57,296 nucleotides of DNA from Burkholderiales bacterium RIFCSPHIGHO2_12_FULL_63_20 (GTDB lineage: Bacteria; Pseudomonadota; Gammaproteobacteria; Burkholderiales; Burkholderiaceae_C), in contig MESA01000030.1 of assembly GCA_001770775.1 (NCBI GenBank), forward strand, positions 93,453 to 150,748. Reading direction: 5' to 3'. Under the pieces are notes generated by a model. The model was not told the origin of the DNA. It did no database searches and worked only from the letters and a program-made list of their open reading frames with translations. A program made the translations under genes and the position numbers. Of the stretch, positions 37,677 through 46,664 are shown one piece after another. Positions within the stretch are counted from its first letter, which is position 1. The number at the start of each line of letters is the position of its first letter.

Positions 37677-39250
37677 GCGCCACGCCCGCCCTGAAATCTG
37701 CGCTGTTTGTCGACTTTGACAATGTGTACTCCGGGCTGCGTCGCCTGGACGTGGCCTATGCCGAGGCCTTCGCCAGCGACCCGCTGCGCTGGCTGAACTG
37801 GGTCACCACCCAGCTGGCGATGCCGCTGGCCCCCGAAGCCCCGGTGCAGCGACGCATCCTGGTGCGACGCTGCTACCTCAACCCGGTGATGTACCAGCGC
37901 TTTCGCTTTGGTTTCAGCAAGGCCGGCTTTGAGATCATCGACTGCCCGCCCATGACCTCGGCCGGCAAGACCAGCACCGACATCCACATGGTGCTGGACA
38001 TGGTGGACGTGCTGCAAAGCCCCACCCATTACGACGAGTTCATCGTGTTCTCGGCCGATGCCGATTTCACGCCGCTGCTGCGCAAGCTGCGCCGCGACGA
38101 CCGCCGCACCACCATCTTTGCGGCCGGCGCCACCTCGGCGTCCTACGATGCCTCGTCCGATCTGATCATCGATCCGGATGCGTTCGTCAGCGAAGCGCTG
38201 GGCTTTGGCGACGAGGACAGCACGCCCACCGCGCCCCCGGACTTCGAGAGCCTGCTGTCGCAGGCCGAAGCCCTGGTCTGGTCGGTGGTGGACAAGTCGC
38301 CCGAGCCCATCATGCTGCCCGCGCTCACCCGCATCCTGGCCACCCAGGTGCCGGGCCTGACCGACTCGCGCTGGGCCGGGCGCGGCACCTTCACCGGCTT
38401 TCTGCGCGACCTCACGCTCGACCCGCTGCGCATCGACCGCGAGAACAACTGGCTTTACGACCCACGCCGCCTGCGCGGTGCGGGGGCCGGTGCCCCCGAA
38501 GCGCCTCGCGGCGTGCGAGCAGACGCCCCGCTGAGCGCCGCCTCAGTCGCAGCCCCGACCGCCGCCACGCCAGCGTCCGACCCACGGGCGCAGATCGAGC
38601 GCCTGCTGGCCGACGCCGTGGCCGCCTCGGCCCGCCCGGTGGCCGTGGCCCGACTGGCTCATCTGGTGCGCCAGCACGTGCCCGGCATCGATACCGACTG
38701 GCTGGGCCATGGCACCTTCAAGCGCCTGCTGGAGACCTTGCACCCGCCGGGGGTAGAAATCTCGTGGTCGCACCTGGGCGGGCACGCGCTCGATCCGCAG
38801 CGCCACGCGCCCGACTTCCTGAGCCAATCGGCCGCCACGGCAGGTGACCTGCCTTCGCACGATCCGCGCTGGCCGCAGGTGGCCCCCATGCTGCAGGTGG
38901 CCAACCTGCCGGCCATGCCGGGCTACAAGTACCGCGCCGTGCTGCAGGCGCTGTCCACCGCGCTGGCCGAAGGGCCGTACGCCCTGGCCAGTACCAGCAA
39001 GCGCATCCATGAGCTGTGCCTGGACGCGCACGTGAGTGTGAGCCGCCCCGACGTCCACGCGCTGCTGCGCGCGCTGCTGTTCAACGGCTTTGACCCCACC
39101 ACCTCGCCCACGTCCTTCGACGACCTCGTGGCCACCACCTGCGGGGTGGCGCTGGCCGCGTGCGAACGCGAAGGCATGAGCATCAGCGATGACGACCGCG
39201 CCGCCCTGCTGGGCTGGGTGGTGAGCGAACAGGAGACGCACGATGTTTGA
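37673..39250 (+). CDS. NYN-domain putative RNase with LOTUS (OST-HTH) domains
   Basis: A 525-residue protein with no characterised close relative that I recognise. Residues 9-175 form a NYN (PIN-like) nuclease domain: FVDFDNVYSGL (Asp14, Asp16), TDIHMVLDMVDVL (Asp103) and FSADADFTPLLRKLR (Asp129, Asp131) give the acidic metal-binding set of active nucleases. Residues about 195-265 and 305-378 form two LOTUS/OST-HTH repeats, each with a G-x-GTF turn (GRGTFTGFLRDL, GHGTFKRLLETL); LOTUS domains bind RNA. A third helical region covers about 400-475. It overlaps the usp gene by four bases and the phosphotransferase gene by eight. Confidence 0.82.
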   Translation: MSATPALKSALFVDFDNVYSGLRRLDVAYAEAFASDPLRWLNWVTTQLAMPLAPEAPVQRRILVRRCYLNPVMYQRFRFGFSKAGFEIIDCPPMTSAGKTSTDIHMVLDMVDVLQSPTHYDEFIVFSADADFTPLLRKLRRDDRRTTIFAAGATSASYDASSDLIIDPDAFVSEALGFGDEDSTPTAPPDFESLLSQAEALVWSVVDKSPEPIMLPALTRILATQVPGLTDSRWAGRGTFTGFLRDLTLDPLRIDRENNWLYDPRRLRGAGAGAPEAPRGVRADAPLSAASVAAPTAATPASDPRAQIERLLADAVAASARPVAVARLAHLVRQHVPGIDTDWLGHGTFKRLLETLHPPGVEISWSHLGGHALDPQRHAPDFLSQSAATAGDLPSHDPRWPQVAPMLQVANLPAMPGYKYRAVLQALSTALAEGPYALASTSKRIHELCLDAHVSVSRPDVHALLRALLFNGFDPTTSPTSFDDLVATTCGVALAACEREGMSISDDDRAALLGWVVSEQETHDV

Positions 39251-39767
39251 ATCGGCCGAAATCGGACACAAGATCAGCAAGGACGCTTACCGTGCCGAGG
39301 TGCCGGCCTTGCGCGCTGCACTGCTGGACGCCCAGATCGAGTTGTACGAGCGCAAGAAGATGCCCGTGCTGGTGCTCATCAGCGGGCAGGATGGTTCAGG
39401 CAAAGGCGAGACCATCAACCTGCTCTACGAGTGGATGGACCCGCGCTTCCTGTCCACCCTGGCGTTTGCCGACCCCACCGACGAGGAGCGTGACCGGCCG
39501 TACATGTGGCGCTACTGGCGCTCGCTGCCGCCCAAAGGCCGCATCGGCATCTTCGCGGGCTCGTGGTATTCCGACCCGATCCGTGAACGCCTGCTGGGCC
39601 ACATTTCGCTCAAGGAGCTGGACGCGCGTGCCGACCAGATCAACCGCTTCGAGGCCATGTTGGCCAACGAGGGGGCGCTGGTGCTGAAGTTCTGGTTCCA
39701 CCTGACCAAGGACGCGCAGCGCCTGGCGCGTGACGCAGTGGAACTGGGACCGGCTCAAGACCTTTGA
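39243..39767 (+). pseudogene. pap: Polyphosphate:AMP phosphotransferase, N-terminal piece (frameshifted)
   Basis: The N-terminal PPK2 domain of polyphosphate:AMP phosphotransferase, a two-domain enzyme of about 500 residues that makes ADP from AMP and polyphosphate. It starts MFESAEIGH, the family's usual N-terminus, after CAGGAG. It has SGQDGSGKGETINLL, the Walker A-like loop, then RPYMWRYWRSLPPKGRIGIFAGSWY and ALVLKFWFHLTKDAQR. At that point the frame is lost and the piece ends after a short wrong tail (AVELGPAQDL). The homologous frame continues at about 39725 in the +1 frame. About 11-13 codons normally present at the junction are missing, so a deletion rather than a single-base slip is likely. 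Confidence 0.85.
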
Positions 39768-40863
39768 CAAGCTGCAGGATGCGGCGGGGCACATGCTGCG
39801 CATGACCAACACGCCGCAGGCCCCCTGGGTGGTGCTGGATGGCAGCGACGACCGCTACCGCAACCTGACCGTGGGCAAGGTGATGCTGGACGCGATCCGC
39901 GCCCGCCTGGCCAGCCCCGAGCCGGCCCGCCCGCCGGTGGCCCCGATGGTGCGCGTGGACACCGACGGGCGCAATGTGCTGACCGAGCTGGACCTGACGC
40001 TCAAGCTGGAAGATCGGCAGTACGAGAGCGAACTGTCGCGCTGGCAGGCCCGTCTGTTCGAGCTGACGCGCGATCCGCGCTTCAAGAACCGCGCCGTGGT
40101 CTGTGCGTTCGAAGGCGCCGATGCGGCCGGCAAGGGCGGCGCCATCCGGCGCATTTCGTCGGCGCTGGATGCGCGGCAGTACCAGATCGTGCCGGTGGCC
40201 GCGCCCAACGAGGCCGAGAAGGCCCAGCCCTATCTGTGGCGATTCTGGCATCACCTGCCACGCCGTGGGCACCTGACCATTTTTGACCGCACCTGGTATG
40301 GGCGCGTGCTGGTGGAGCGAGTGGAGGGCTTCTGCAGCGAAAACGACTGGCTGCGCGCCTACAACGAGATCAACGACTTCGAACACGAGCTCAGTGCCGC
40401 CGGCATCATCGTGATCAAGTTCTGGCTGCAGACCAGCCGCGACGAGCAGCTGCGCCGCTTTGAAGAGCGGGCGAAGGTGCCCTTCAAGCAGTTCAAGATC
40501 ACGGAAGAAGACTGGCGCAACCGCGAGAAGTGGGATGCCTACCAGCAGGCCGTGTGCGACATGGTCGAGCGCACGAGCACCGGCGAAGCACCCTGGACCC
40601 TGGTGGAGTCGGATGACAAGCGGTATGCACGGGTCAAGGTCCTGCGCACCCTGTGTGAACGGCTGGAGGCCGAGCTGGAGCGGGGCATCCCCGGGGGCAA
40701 GGCCAGCGGACTGCCTGCGGGCATCTGGGACGACGCCCGTGCGCAAGGCTCCTCTGGCGACAAGCCGCACAAGGGCCGCGGCAAGACCAAGTCCAAGTCC
40801 AAGTCCAAGTCCAAGTCCAAGTCCAAGGGCAAGGGCAAGAAAAAGAAGGCCCGCAAAGGCTGA
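39730..40863 (+). CDS. pap: Polyphosphate:AMP phosphotransferase, C-terminal catalytic part
   Basis: The rest of the enzyme, 377 residues from a GTG at 39730. The true homology already begins at SAWRVTQWNWDRL, a few codons upstream of the GTG. It contains the complete second PPK2 domain: Walker A AFEGADAAGKGGAIRR, YLWRFWHHLP, IFDRTWYGRVLVERVEGF, YNEINDFE and KITEEDWRNREKWDAY. In the class II PPK2 family this half carries the activity, so an active fragment is conceivable if it is translated. No good ribosome-binding site precedes it; reinitiation after the upstream stop is possible. The C-terminus is a Lys/Ser repeat tail. Confidence 0.8.
   Translation: MTQWNWDRLKTFDKLQDAAGHMLRMTNTPQAPWVVLDGSDDRYRNLTVGKVMLDAIRARLASPEPARPPVAPMVRVDTDGRNVLTELDLTLKLEDRQYESELSRWQARLFELTRDPRFKNRAVVCAFEGADAAGKGGAIRRISSALDARQYQIVPVAAPNEAEKAQPYLWRFWHHLPRRGHLTIFDRTWYGRVLVERVEGFCSENDWLRAYNEINDFEHELSAAGIIVIKFWLQTSRDEQLRRFEERAKVPFKQFKITEEDWRNREKWDAYQQAVCDMVERTSTGEAPWTLVESDDKRYARVKVLRTLCERLEAELERGIPGGKASGLPAGIWDDARAQGSSGDKPHKGRGKTKSKSKSKSKSKSKGKGKKKKARKG
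40789..40824 (+). repeat. Hexanucleotide tandem repeat, six copies of AAGTCC
   Basis: Six perfect copies of AAGTCC encode (Lys-Ser)6 near the end of the polyphosphate phosphotransferase. Two AAGGGC copies and a Lys run follow. Changes in copy number keep the frame and would lengthen or shorten the basic tail. Confidence 0.95.
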
Positions 40864-40866
40864 GGC

Positions 40867-41658
<792 letters not shown>

Positions 41659-41668
41659 CAAATGCGTC

Positions 41669-42901
41669 TCAGCTGCGGATGGCTTGCGCCGGATCCATGT
41701 AGGCGGCGCGGCGGGCCGGGGCGACGGCGGCCAGCACACCAGCCACACTGGTGAGGAGCACGATCTGCAGGGCCATGGCTGGCGGCAGGGTGATCGCGAA
41801 CAGCGGCAAGCCGTCGGAGCCCTTGACGAAGGCGGTGAAGCCGGCGATCAGGCCCGCGGCCAGCAAGACGCCCAGCAGCGAGCCCAGCGTAGCCACCAGC
41901 ACGCCTTGCAGCAGGAACACGCGCAGGATCTGGCCACGGGTGGTGCCCATGGCTCGCAGGATGCCGATCTCGCGCTGCTTTTGCACCACCGAGACCACCA
42001 GCACGCTGGCAATGCCCAGCACCACCACCAGCATCACCACCGTGCGGATCACCGCCGTGCTGACACTTTGGGCGCGCAAGGCCGAGACCAGCTGCGCATT
42101 GGCCTCCTGCCAGCTTTCCACCTTGTTGGGCAACTCACGCGCCAAGCCCTCGGCCAGGGTCTGGGCGGTCCAGACGTCGTCCAGGCGCAGGTCGATCTGG
42201 GTTACGCCGCCGGGCAGGTTCAGCAGGGTCTGCGCCGAGCGCAGGGGCACCAGCACCATGCGGCGGTTGAGGTCCTTGATGCCCAGGTCCACCAGGCCGG
42301 TCAGTCGCACGGTGTCGCGACGCTCGTTGATGACCACGGTGATGCGGTCGCCCACGCGCACGCCCAGGTCCTCGGCCAGGGTCTGACCGATGATGGCCTC
42401 GCCGGGCGCCAGGGTCAGCGTGCCGGCCACCAGCTTGGCTTTCAGGTTGACGATGCGGTCGTAGCGGTTCAGCTCGACGCCGGACAGGGCGATGGCCCGG
42501 GTGGCCTCGCCGCGCTGGGCCAGGGCAGCGCCCGAGGTCATGGGCGAGACGGCGGACACGCCGGGGCGCTGCGCCAGCAAGGTGGCAATGGCCTGCCAGT
42601 TGGTGATGGTCTGCAGGCGCTGCGCCCGCGCCTGGGTGTCGCTCCAGCGCACGGTGCCCGCTTGCGGCGGCAAGGCGGGCGTCACGCGCTCGTCCAGTGG
42701 GGAAACGCTGACGTGGGCCTGCGCGCCCAGCGTCTTTTCCAGGGTGTTGCGCTGCAAGCCGGTGATGAGGGCCGAGATGTAGGCGACCACGGCCACGCCG
42801 GCGGCCACGCCCACGATGATGAGCAGGCTCTGAAAGCGCCCTTCGGTGAGGAAGCGCACAGCCACCCGCCATTCGAAGCCCAGCGAGGGAAGTGTCGGCA
42901 T
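41669..42901 (-). CDS. FtsX-like ABC permease
   Basis: A 410-residue inner-membrane permease of the LolC/E and MacB fold. The first membrane helix (about residues 21-42, FQSLLIIVGVAAGVAVVAYISA) is followed by a large periplasmic domain. Three helices close to the C-terminus follow (VIRTVVMLVVVLGIASVLVVSVV, the segment beginning VFLLQGVLVATLG, and one near ALQIVLLTSVAGVLAAVAP). QKQREIGILRAMGTTRGQI is the coupling-helix region of FtsX-type permeases. ATG 42901 (MPTLPSLGFEWRVAVRFL) is used rather than the open upstream frame inside the adaptor gene. Confidence 0.9.
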   Translation of the reverse strand: MPTLPSLGFEWRVAVRFLTEGRFQSLLIIVGVAAGVAVVAYISALITGLQRNTLEKTLGAQAHVSVSPLDERVTPALPPQAGTVRWSDTQARAQRLQTITNWQAIATLLAQRPGVSAVSPMTSGAALAQRGEATRAIALSGVELNRYDRIVNLKAKLVAGTLTLAPGEAIIGQTLAEDLGVRVGDRITVVINERRDTVRLTGLVDLGIKDLNRRMVLVPLRSAQTLLNLPGGVTQIDLRLDDVWTAQTLAEGLARELPNKVESWQEANAQLVSALRAQSVSTAVIRTVVMLVVVLGIASVLVVSVVQKQREIGILRAMGTTRGQILRVFLLQGVLVATLGSLLGVLLAAGLIAGFTAFVKGSDGLPLFAITLPPAMALQIVLLTSVAGVLAAVAPARRAAYMDPAQAIRS

Positions 42902-42920
42902 GCGCACGGTGGGGTCCGGT

Positions 42921-44246
42921 TCAGCGGCTGAAGGTTTGCGAGATGCCACCGGCCGCGCGGTCACGCGACACGCCACCCTCGCCGGCGGCCGGACTGGCTT
43001 TCGCCGCGGCCGACTCGGCGCTTGATTGCACACGCACGCGGGTGCCGGGCGCCAGGGTGGGATCGAGCACCACCTGCTCGCCGGCACGCAGGCCGCTGCG
43101 CACCGCGGCCTGATCGAGGGTGCGCAAACCCAGCTTCACGGCGCGCACCTGGGCGCGGCCGTCGCTCAACACCAGCACCGAGGCTTGGTCTGCCGGGGTG
43201 CCCGCAGCCGGCTCGCGGATCGCCCGCAAGGGCAGCGCCAGCACCGAAGCTTCCCGGGCAGTGACCACCTCGATGGACAGGGTCATGTCCTCGCGCAAGA
43301 AAGTGGGACGCTCACCCTGCACCAGCAAGGTCACCTCTACCGCGCCGCTTTGGGCATTGACGGCGGGGGCGAGCCGGTCCACCACGGCCTCGAAACGCTG
43401 GGTCGGGTAGGCATCGGCCAGCACGGCGGCACGTTGGCCGACCTGCAACTGGCCCAGATAGCGCTCGTCCACCTGGGCCACGAGTTCGGTGGGGCCGGCC
43501 ACGGACAGGGTCAGCAGGCTCTTGCCGGCCTGCACGATCTGGCCCGGCTCGACGCTGCGCACCAGCACGCGGCCGGCGCCAGGCGCGTGCACCGTGGCCT
43601 GGTCAAGCTTGGCACGCGCCACCTCGACCGCGGCCTTCGCGGCGGCCAGCTGCGCCTGGCTGCCAGCCCGCTCGGCGCCTTGCGGCCGGTTGGCCTGCAC
43701 CTGCACGCGGGCGACGTCACGCTGGGCGCGGGCCACGGCCACGCTGCGCTGCGCCTCGTCCAGACGCGACTGGCTGTAGAACTGCTGCGCGACCAGCTCG
43801 CGGGTGCGGGCCAGTTCGCGCTCGGCCTGCCGCAGCGTGGCCTCGGCCTGGGCCAGCGAGGCCTCAGCGCTGGGCAGTGCCAGCGCCTGCACGCTGCCCA
43901 ACCGGGCCTGCGCCTGTTGCCAGTTCGCCTGGGCCTGCTGCCAGGCGGCCTGCCACTCGTCGGCTTCCAGTTCAACCAGCGGGGCGCCCGGGGTGACGAG
44001 GTCGCCCTCGCGCACCCGCACCTGCAGCACCCGGCCGGTGACGGTCACGCCCACGTCCACCCGCGCCGGGGTCTTGACCCGCCCGGTGAACTGCAGGGTG
44101 CGCACCAGTGGCTGGGCGCTGACGGTGAACACGGCCACCGGCTGCGCACGCGTCAGCCACCCGGCCACGGCGAGCCCGGCCAGCACCAGGGCCGCAATCA
44201 GCCACCAGAGTCGGCGGGTCCACCAGGGACGAGGGGAATCAGGCAT
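42921..44246 (-). CDS. Periplasmic adaptor (HlyD/RND-MFP type)
   Basis: A membrane-fusion protein of 441 residues. It has one N-terminal membrane segment (about residues 12-29, LWWLIAALVLAGLAVAGWL), a split biotinyl-lipoyl domain (VTGRVLQVRVREGDLVTPGAPLVELE and later APGAGRVLVRSVEPGQIVQAG), a long Ala/Gln-rich coiled-coil hairpin between, and beta-barrel domains. With the permease and ATPase it forms a MacAB-like tripartite exporter; no outer-membrane channel gene is present here. The substrate is unknown. It starts at ATG 44246 (MPDSPRPWWTRR), divergent from the DUF4394 gene. Confidence 0.9.
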   Translation of the reverse strand: MPDSPRPWWTRRLWWLIAALVLAGLAVAGWLTRAQPVAVFTVSAQPLVRTLQFTGRVKTPARVDVGVTVTGRVLQVRVREGDLVTPGAPLVELEADEWQAAWQQAQANWQQAQARLGSVQALALPSAEASLAQAEATLRQAERELARTRELVAQQFYSQSRLDEAQRSVAVARAQRDVARVQVQANRPQGAERAGSQAQLAAAKAAVEVARAKLDQATVHAPGAGRVLVRSVEPGQIVQAGKSLLTLSVAGPTELVAQVDERYLGQLQVGQRAAVLADAYPTQRFEAVVDRLAPAVNAQSGAVEVTLLVQGERPTFLREDMTLSIEVVTAREASVLALPLRAIREPAAGTPADQASVLVLSDGRAQVRAVKLGLRTLDQAAVRSGLRAGEQVVLDPTLAPGTRVRVQSSAESAAAKASPAAGEGGVSRDRAAGGISQTFSR

Positions 44247-44400
44247 GCACGCACTTTCCACAAAATCGAACTCAAAGTGTGCACGAAATCCCCCGGCCCG
44301 CCGGGCTCTGCCGTGAGGTGACCGCGGGATGGCCCCAGTTGGCGCCGATCCCGCGTCCGATAACGTCCACAATGTGTCCGTTTTGTTTCGGAGTCCGTCC

Positions 44401-45237
44401 ATGCGTCTGCTGATGCTGCCTGTGCTGAGCCTGCTGTTGAGCGCCTGCGCCACCCCACCCGCCCCCACGGCGGCGCCCCGCCCTGAAACGGTGCTCGCGG
44501 TGACCGACCGCGCGGAGCTGATCCGCTTCAACGCCGGGCAACCCGAGCGCATCACGGCGCGCCTGCCGCTGCTGGGCCTGCCCGCGGGGGAGAAGCTGGT
44601 TGGCATCGACTTCCGTGTGGCCCGCGGCGTGCTGTACGCCGTCTCCAGCCGTGGCCAGCTTTACACCCTGAACACCGAGAGCGCCCGCCTGACCCGCGTG
44701 GGAGATGCCGCACCGCTGGCCTTGCAGGGCAACCGCTTTGGCGTGGACTTCAACCCTGCCGCCGACCGGGTGCGCGTGGTCAGCGACCAGGGGCAGAACC
44801 TGCGCCTGCACCCGGACACGGGCGCGGTGGCAGCGACCGACCCGACGCTGACGTACGCCCCGGACGACGCGGCCGCGGGGCGCTCACCTCAGGTCAGCGC
44901 GGCGGGCTACACCTACAACCCGGACAACGACAAGCTGACCACCAATTACGCCATCGACCTGACGGCTGGCACGTTGGTGATGCAGGGATCGCGCGAGGGG
45001 CAGACGCCAGTGGTGTCGCCCAACACCGGGCAGCTGCGCACGGTGGGCAGCCTGGGCGTGGGCGCGCTGGAAGACGCCTCGCTCGACATCAGCGATGTGC
45101 GCAACACGCCGCTGGCCGCCTTGCGTGTGAACGGCCAGACCCGGCTGTATGTGCTGGACCTGGGCACGGGCCAGGCCCGCCTGCTCGGCACCGTCAGCGA
45201 CGGGCGAGCCTTGTGGGGCATGGCCATCGAGCCCTAA
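44401..45237 (+). CDS. DUF4394 lipoprotein
   Basis: A 278-residue exported protein. The signal peptide MRLLMLPVLSLLLSAC carries a lipobox (Cys about 16). The mature part has beta-propeller-like repeats: LVGIDFRVARGVLYAVSSRGQLYTL, FGVDFNPAADRVRVVSDQGQNLR, YNPDNDKLTTNYAIDL and LYVLDLGTGQARLLGTV. This matches DUF4394 (a family named by its pattern, function unknown). The ATG is at 44401; earlier codons are a read-through of the intergenic region. It converges on the ParB-like gene with 21 bp between stops. Confidence 0.85.
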   Translation: MRLLMLPVLSLLLSACATPPAPTAAPRPETVLAVTDRAELIRFNAGQPERITARLPLLGLPAGEKLVGIDFRVARGVLYAVSSRGQLYTLNTESARLTRVGDAAPLALQGNRFGVDFNPAADRVRVVSDQGQNLRLHPDTGAVAATDPTLTYAPDDAAAGRSPQVSAAGYTYNPDNDKLTTNYAIDLTAGTLVMQGSREGQTPVVSPNTGQLRTVGSLGVGALEDASLDISDVRNTPLAALRVNGQTRLYVLDLGTGQARLLGTVSDGRALWGMAIEP

Positions 45238-45258
45238 GGCTCAAGCTCGGGCTCAGGC

Positions 45259-46152
45259 TCAAAACGGCGCGGGGCCCGCGTCGGCTTGGGCGGCCTGCAG
45301 ACGCGCCTGCAAACGGGCGTTGTCCTGCCGCAGGGTCGCCACCGTTTGCATGAGACGGGCGATGGTGGCCTCAGGTGCCTCGCCGGGGCGGGGGCCATCT
45401 TGCTCGGCCGACATCGCGGGTGCGCCTGTACCGGCTTCACCGTCGGCGTCCTGCTGCGGGGCACGTGCCACCCGGGCGGCGGCGCGGGCCTCACGCACCT
45501 GACGAGCGGCCTGCTGGAGCTCTTTCTTGCCTCCCGCGACAGCGGCCACCTGCTGTTCGATGGGCAGCGAGGCGACGGTGGCGGCGGCGTTGATGGAGAT
45601 GGTGCCGGCCTTGACGGCTTCGACCAGTTCGGGCGCGGCGGCCTTCTGGATCTTTTCAATCTGGCTGACCGTGGTGCTGCTCAGGCGGGCCACGCGGGCC
45701 AGCTCTTCGCGACTGGGCACCGCGGCCTGGGGCGACTCTGCGCCCCCGCCCTCCCCCGCCTGGCGCTCGGCCAGCGCTGCGGCGGCTTCGGCCTGGGCGG
45801 CGGCCACGCCCGCTTGCACGGCCTGGGTGCGGGCACTCAGAATTTCTTTCTTGCGCAACGCCAGCACGCCGCGTTGGAAGTCGGACACGCTGCGCCGGCC
45901 CAGGTGCTGGTCGATCATCCACAGGTGCACGTCTTCCATGCAGGTGAAGCGCGGGTTCTGCACCGTCTGGAACGGAACGCCGTGTTTCTGGCAGATGCCG
46001 TAGCGGTTGTGGCCGTCCACCAACACCTCGCCCCACAGCACCAGGGCATCGCGGCAGCCTTCGGCCAGGATGCTGCGCTCCAACGAGGCGTGCTCCTCGG
46101 GGGTCAGCGGATCGATGTAGGCGCGCAGTTCCTCAAGGACGGTGATGTTCAT
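45259..46152 (-). CDS. Orphan ParB-like partition protein
   Basis: A 297-residue protein of the ParB/Spo0J N-terminal domain type. Residues 1-100 show PLTPEEHASLERSILAEGCRDAL and VLVDGHNRYGICQKHGVP, the ParB NTP-binding core in the short form, with DGHNR in the place of the GERR motif. A helix-turn-helix is likely at about residues 168-190 (REELARVARLSSTTVSQIEKI). Ala-rich coiled-coil stretches lie between and at the C-terminus (TIARLMQTVATLRQDNARLQARLQA). No parA is nearby, so a chromosomal partition role is doubtful; such proteins are often called plasmid partition-related. Confidence 0.75.
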   Translation of the reverse strand: MNITVLEELRAYIDPLTPEEHASLERSILAEGCRDALVLWGEVLVDGHNRYGICQKHGVPFQTVQNPRFTCMEDVHLWMIDQHLGRRSVSDFQRGVLALRKKEILSARTQAVQAGVAAAQAEAAAALAERQAGEGGGAESPQAAVPSREELARVARLSSTTVSQIEKIQKAAAPELVEAVKAGTISINAAATVASLPIEQQVAAVAGGKKELQQAARQVREARAAARVARAPQQDADGEAGTGAPAMSAEQDGPRPGEAPEATIARLMQTVATLRQDNARLQARLQAAQADAGPAPF

Positions 46153-46284
46153 GGTGGGCAGACAGACAGGTAACGAGGCGACACGCGCCCGGGAAAGCGG
46201 GGGCTCGGCGTGACCGACAGGAGTCACGACTGAGGGGGCGCCATTGTAGTGAGCCGCGCCCGCCCCGGTTTGGGGCCGGCCCGC

Positions 46285-46653
46285 TCAGCCGAGGTCGAAC
46301 TGCTCGCGCAGAGCGTCGCAAAACGCGGGCGTGCCGCTGAGTGACAGGCTCACGGTGTGGCGTGGGGTGCCGGGCGGCTGCGGCTCGACCATGATGCGGC
46401 CGGTGCGCTCGTCAAAGCACAGGGACTCGGCGGCGGTGAACTCGCGCTGGCCCTGCAGGTCGTGGTCCCAGTCGAAGCCCTCGGCCACGGGACCGTGACC
46501 GTCGGGGAAGGTGCGAAAGGCCCAGGCCAGCACCTCGGCCACCTCGGCGTGCACGGCGGCCACCTGCGAGGGGCTCACAGAGGCGAGCGTCTCGAAGGTG
46601 CCGATGCCCTCGGCGTCTTCGCTGTAGTCAAATTCCAGGTAGTTCAGCGTCAT
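46285..46653 (-). CDS. Conserved protein of unknown function
   Basis: A 122-residue acidic soluble protein with no family I recognise. It begins MTLNYLEFDYSEDAEGIGTFETLASVSP and continues with a helix (VAAVHAEVAEVLAWAFRTF), a Trp-rich part (EGFDWDHDLQ) and a beta-rich C-terminus ending FCDALREQFDLG. It lies 11 bp after the acetoacetyl-CoA synthetase stop, probably in one transcript. A longer open frame upstream is only the shadow of the synthetase. Confidence 0.6.
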   Translation of the reverse strand: MTLNYLEFDYSEDAEGIGTFETLASVSPSQVAAVHAEVAEVLAWAFRTFPDGHGPVAEGFDWDHDLQGQREFTAAESLCFDERTGRIMVEPQPPGTPRHTVSLSLSGTPAFCDALREQFDLG

Positions 46654-46664
46654 GCGCGCCGAGC

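Noticed and set aside
40789-40824. Possible CRISPR or phase-variation repeat
   Set aside because: It is a coding six-base repeat with no spacers; copy changes keep the frame, so it is not an on-off switch.
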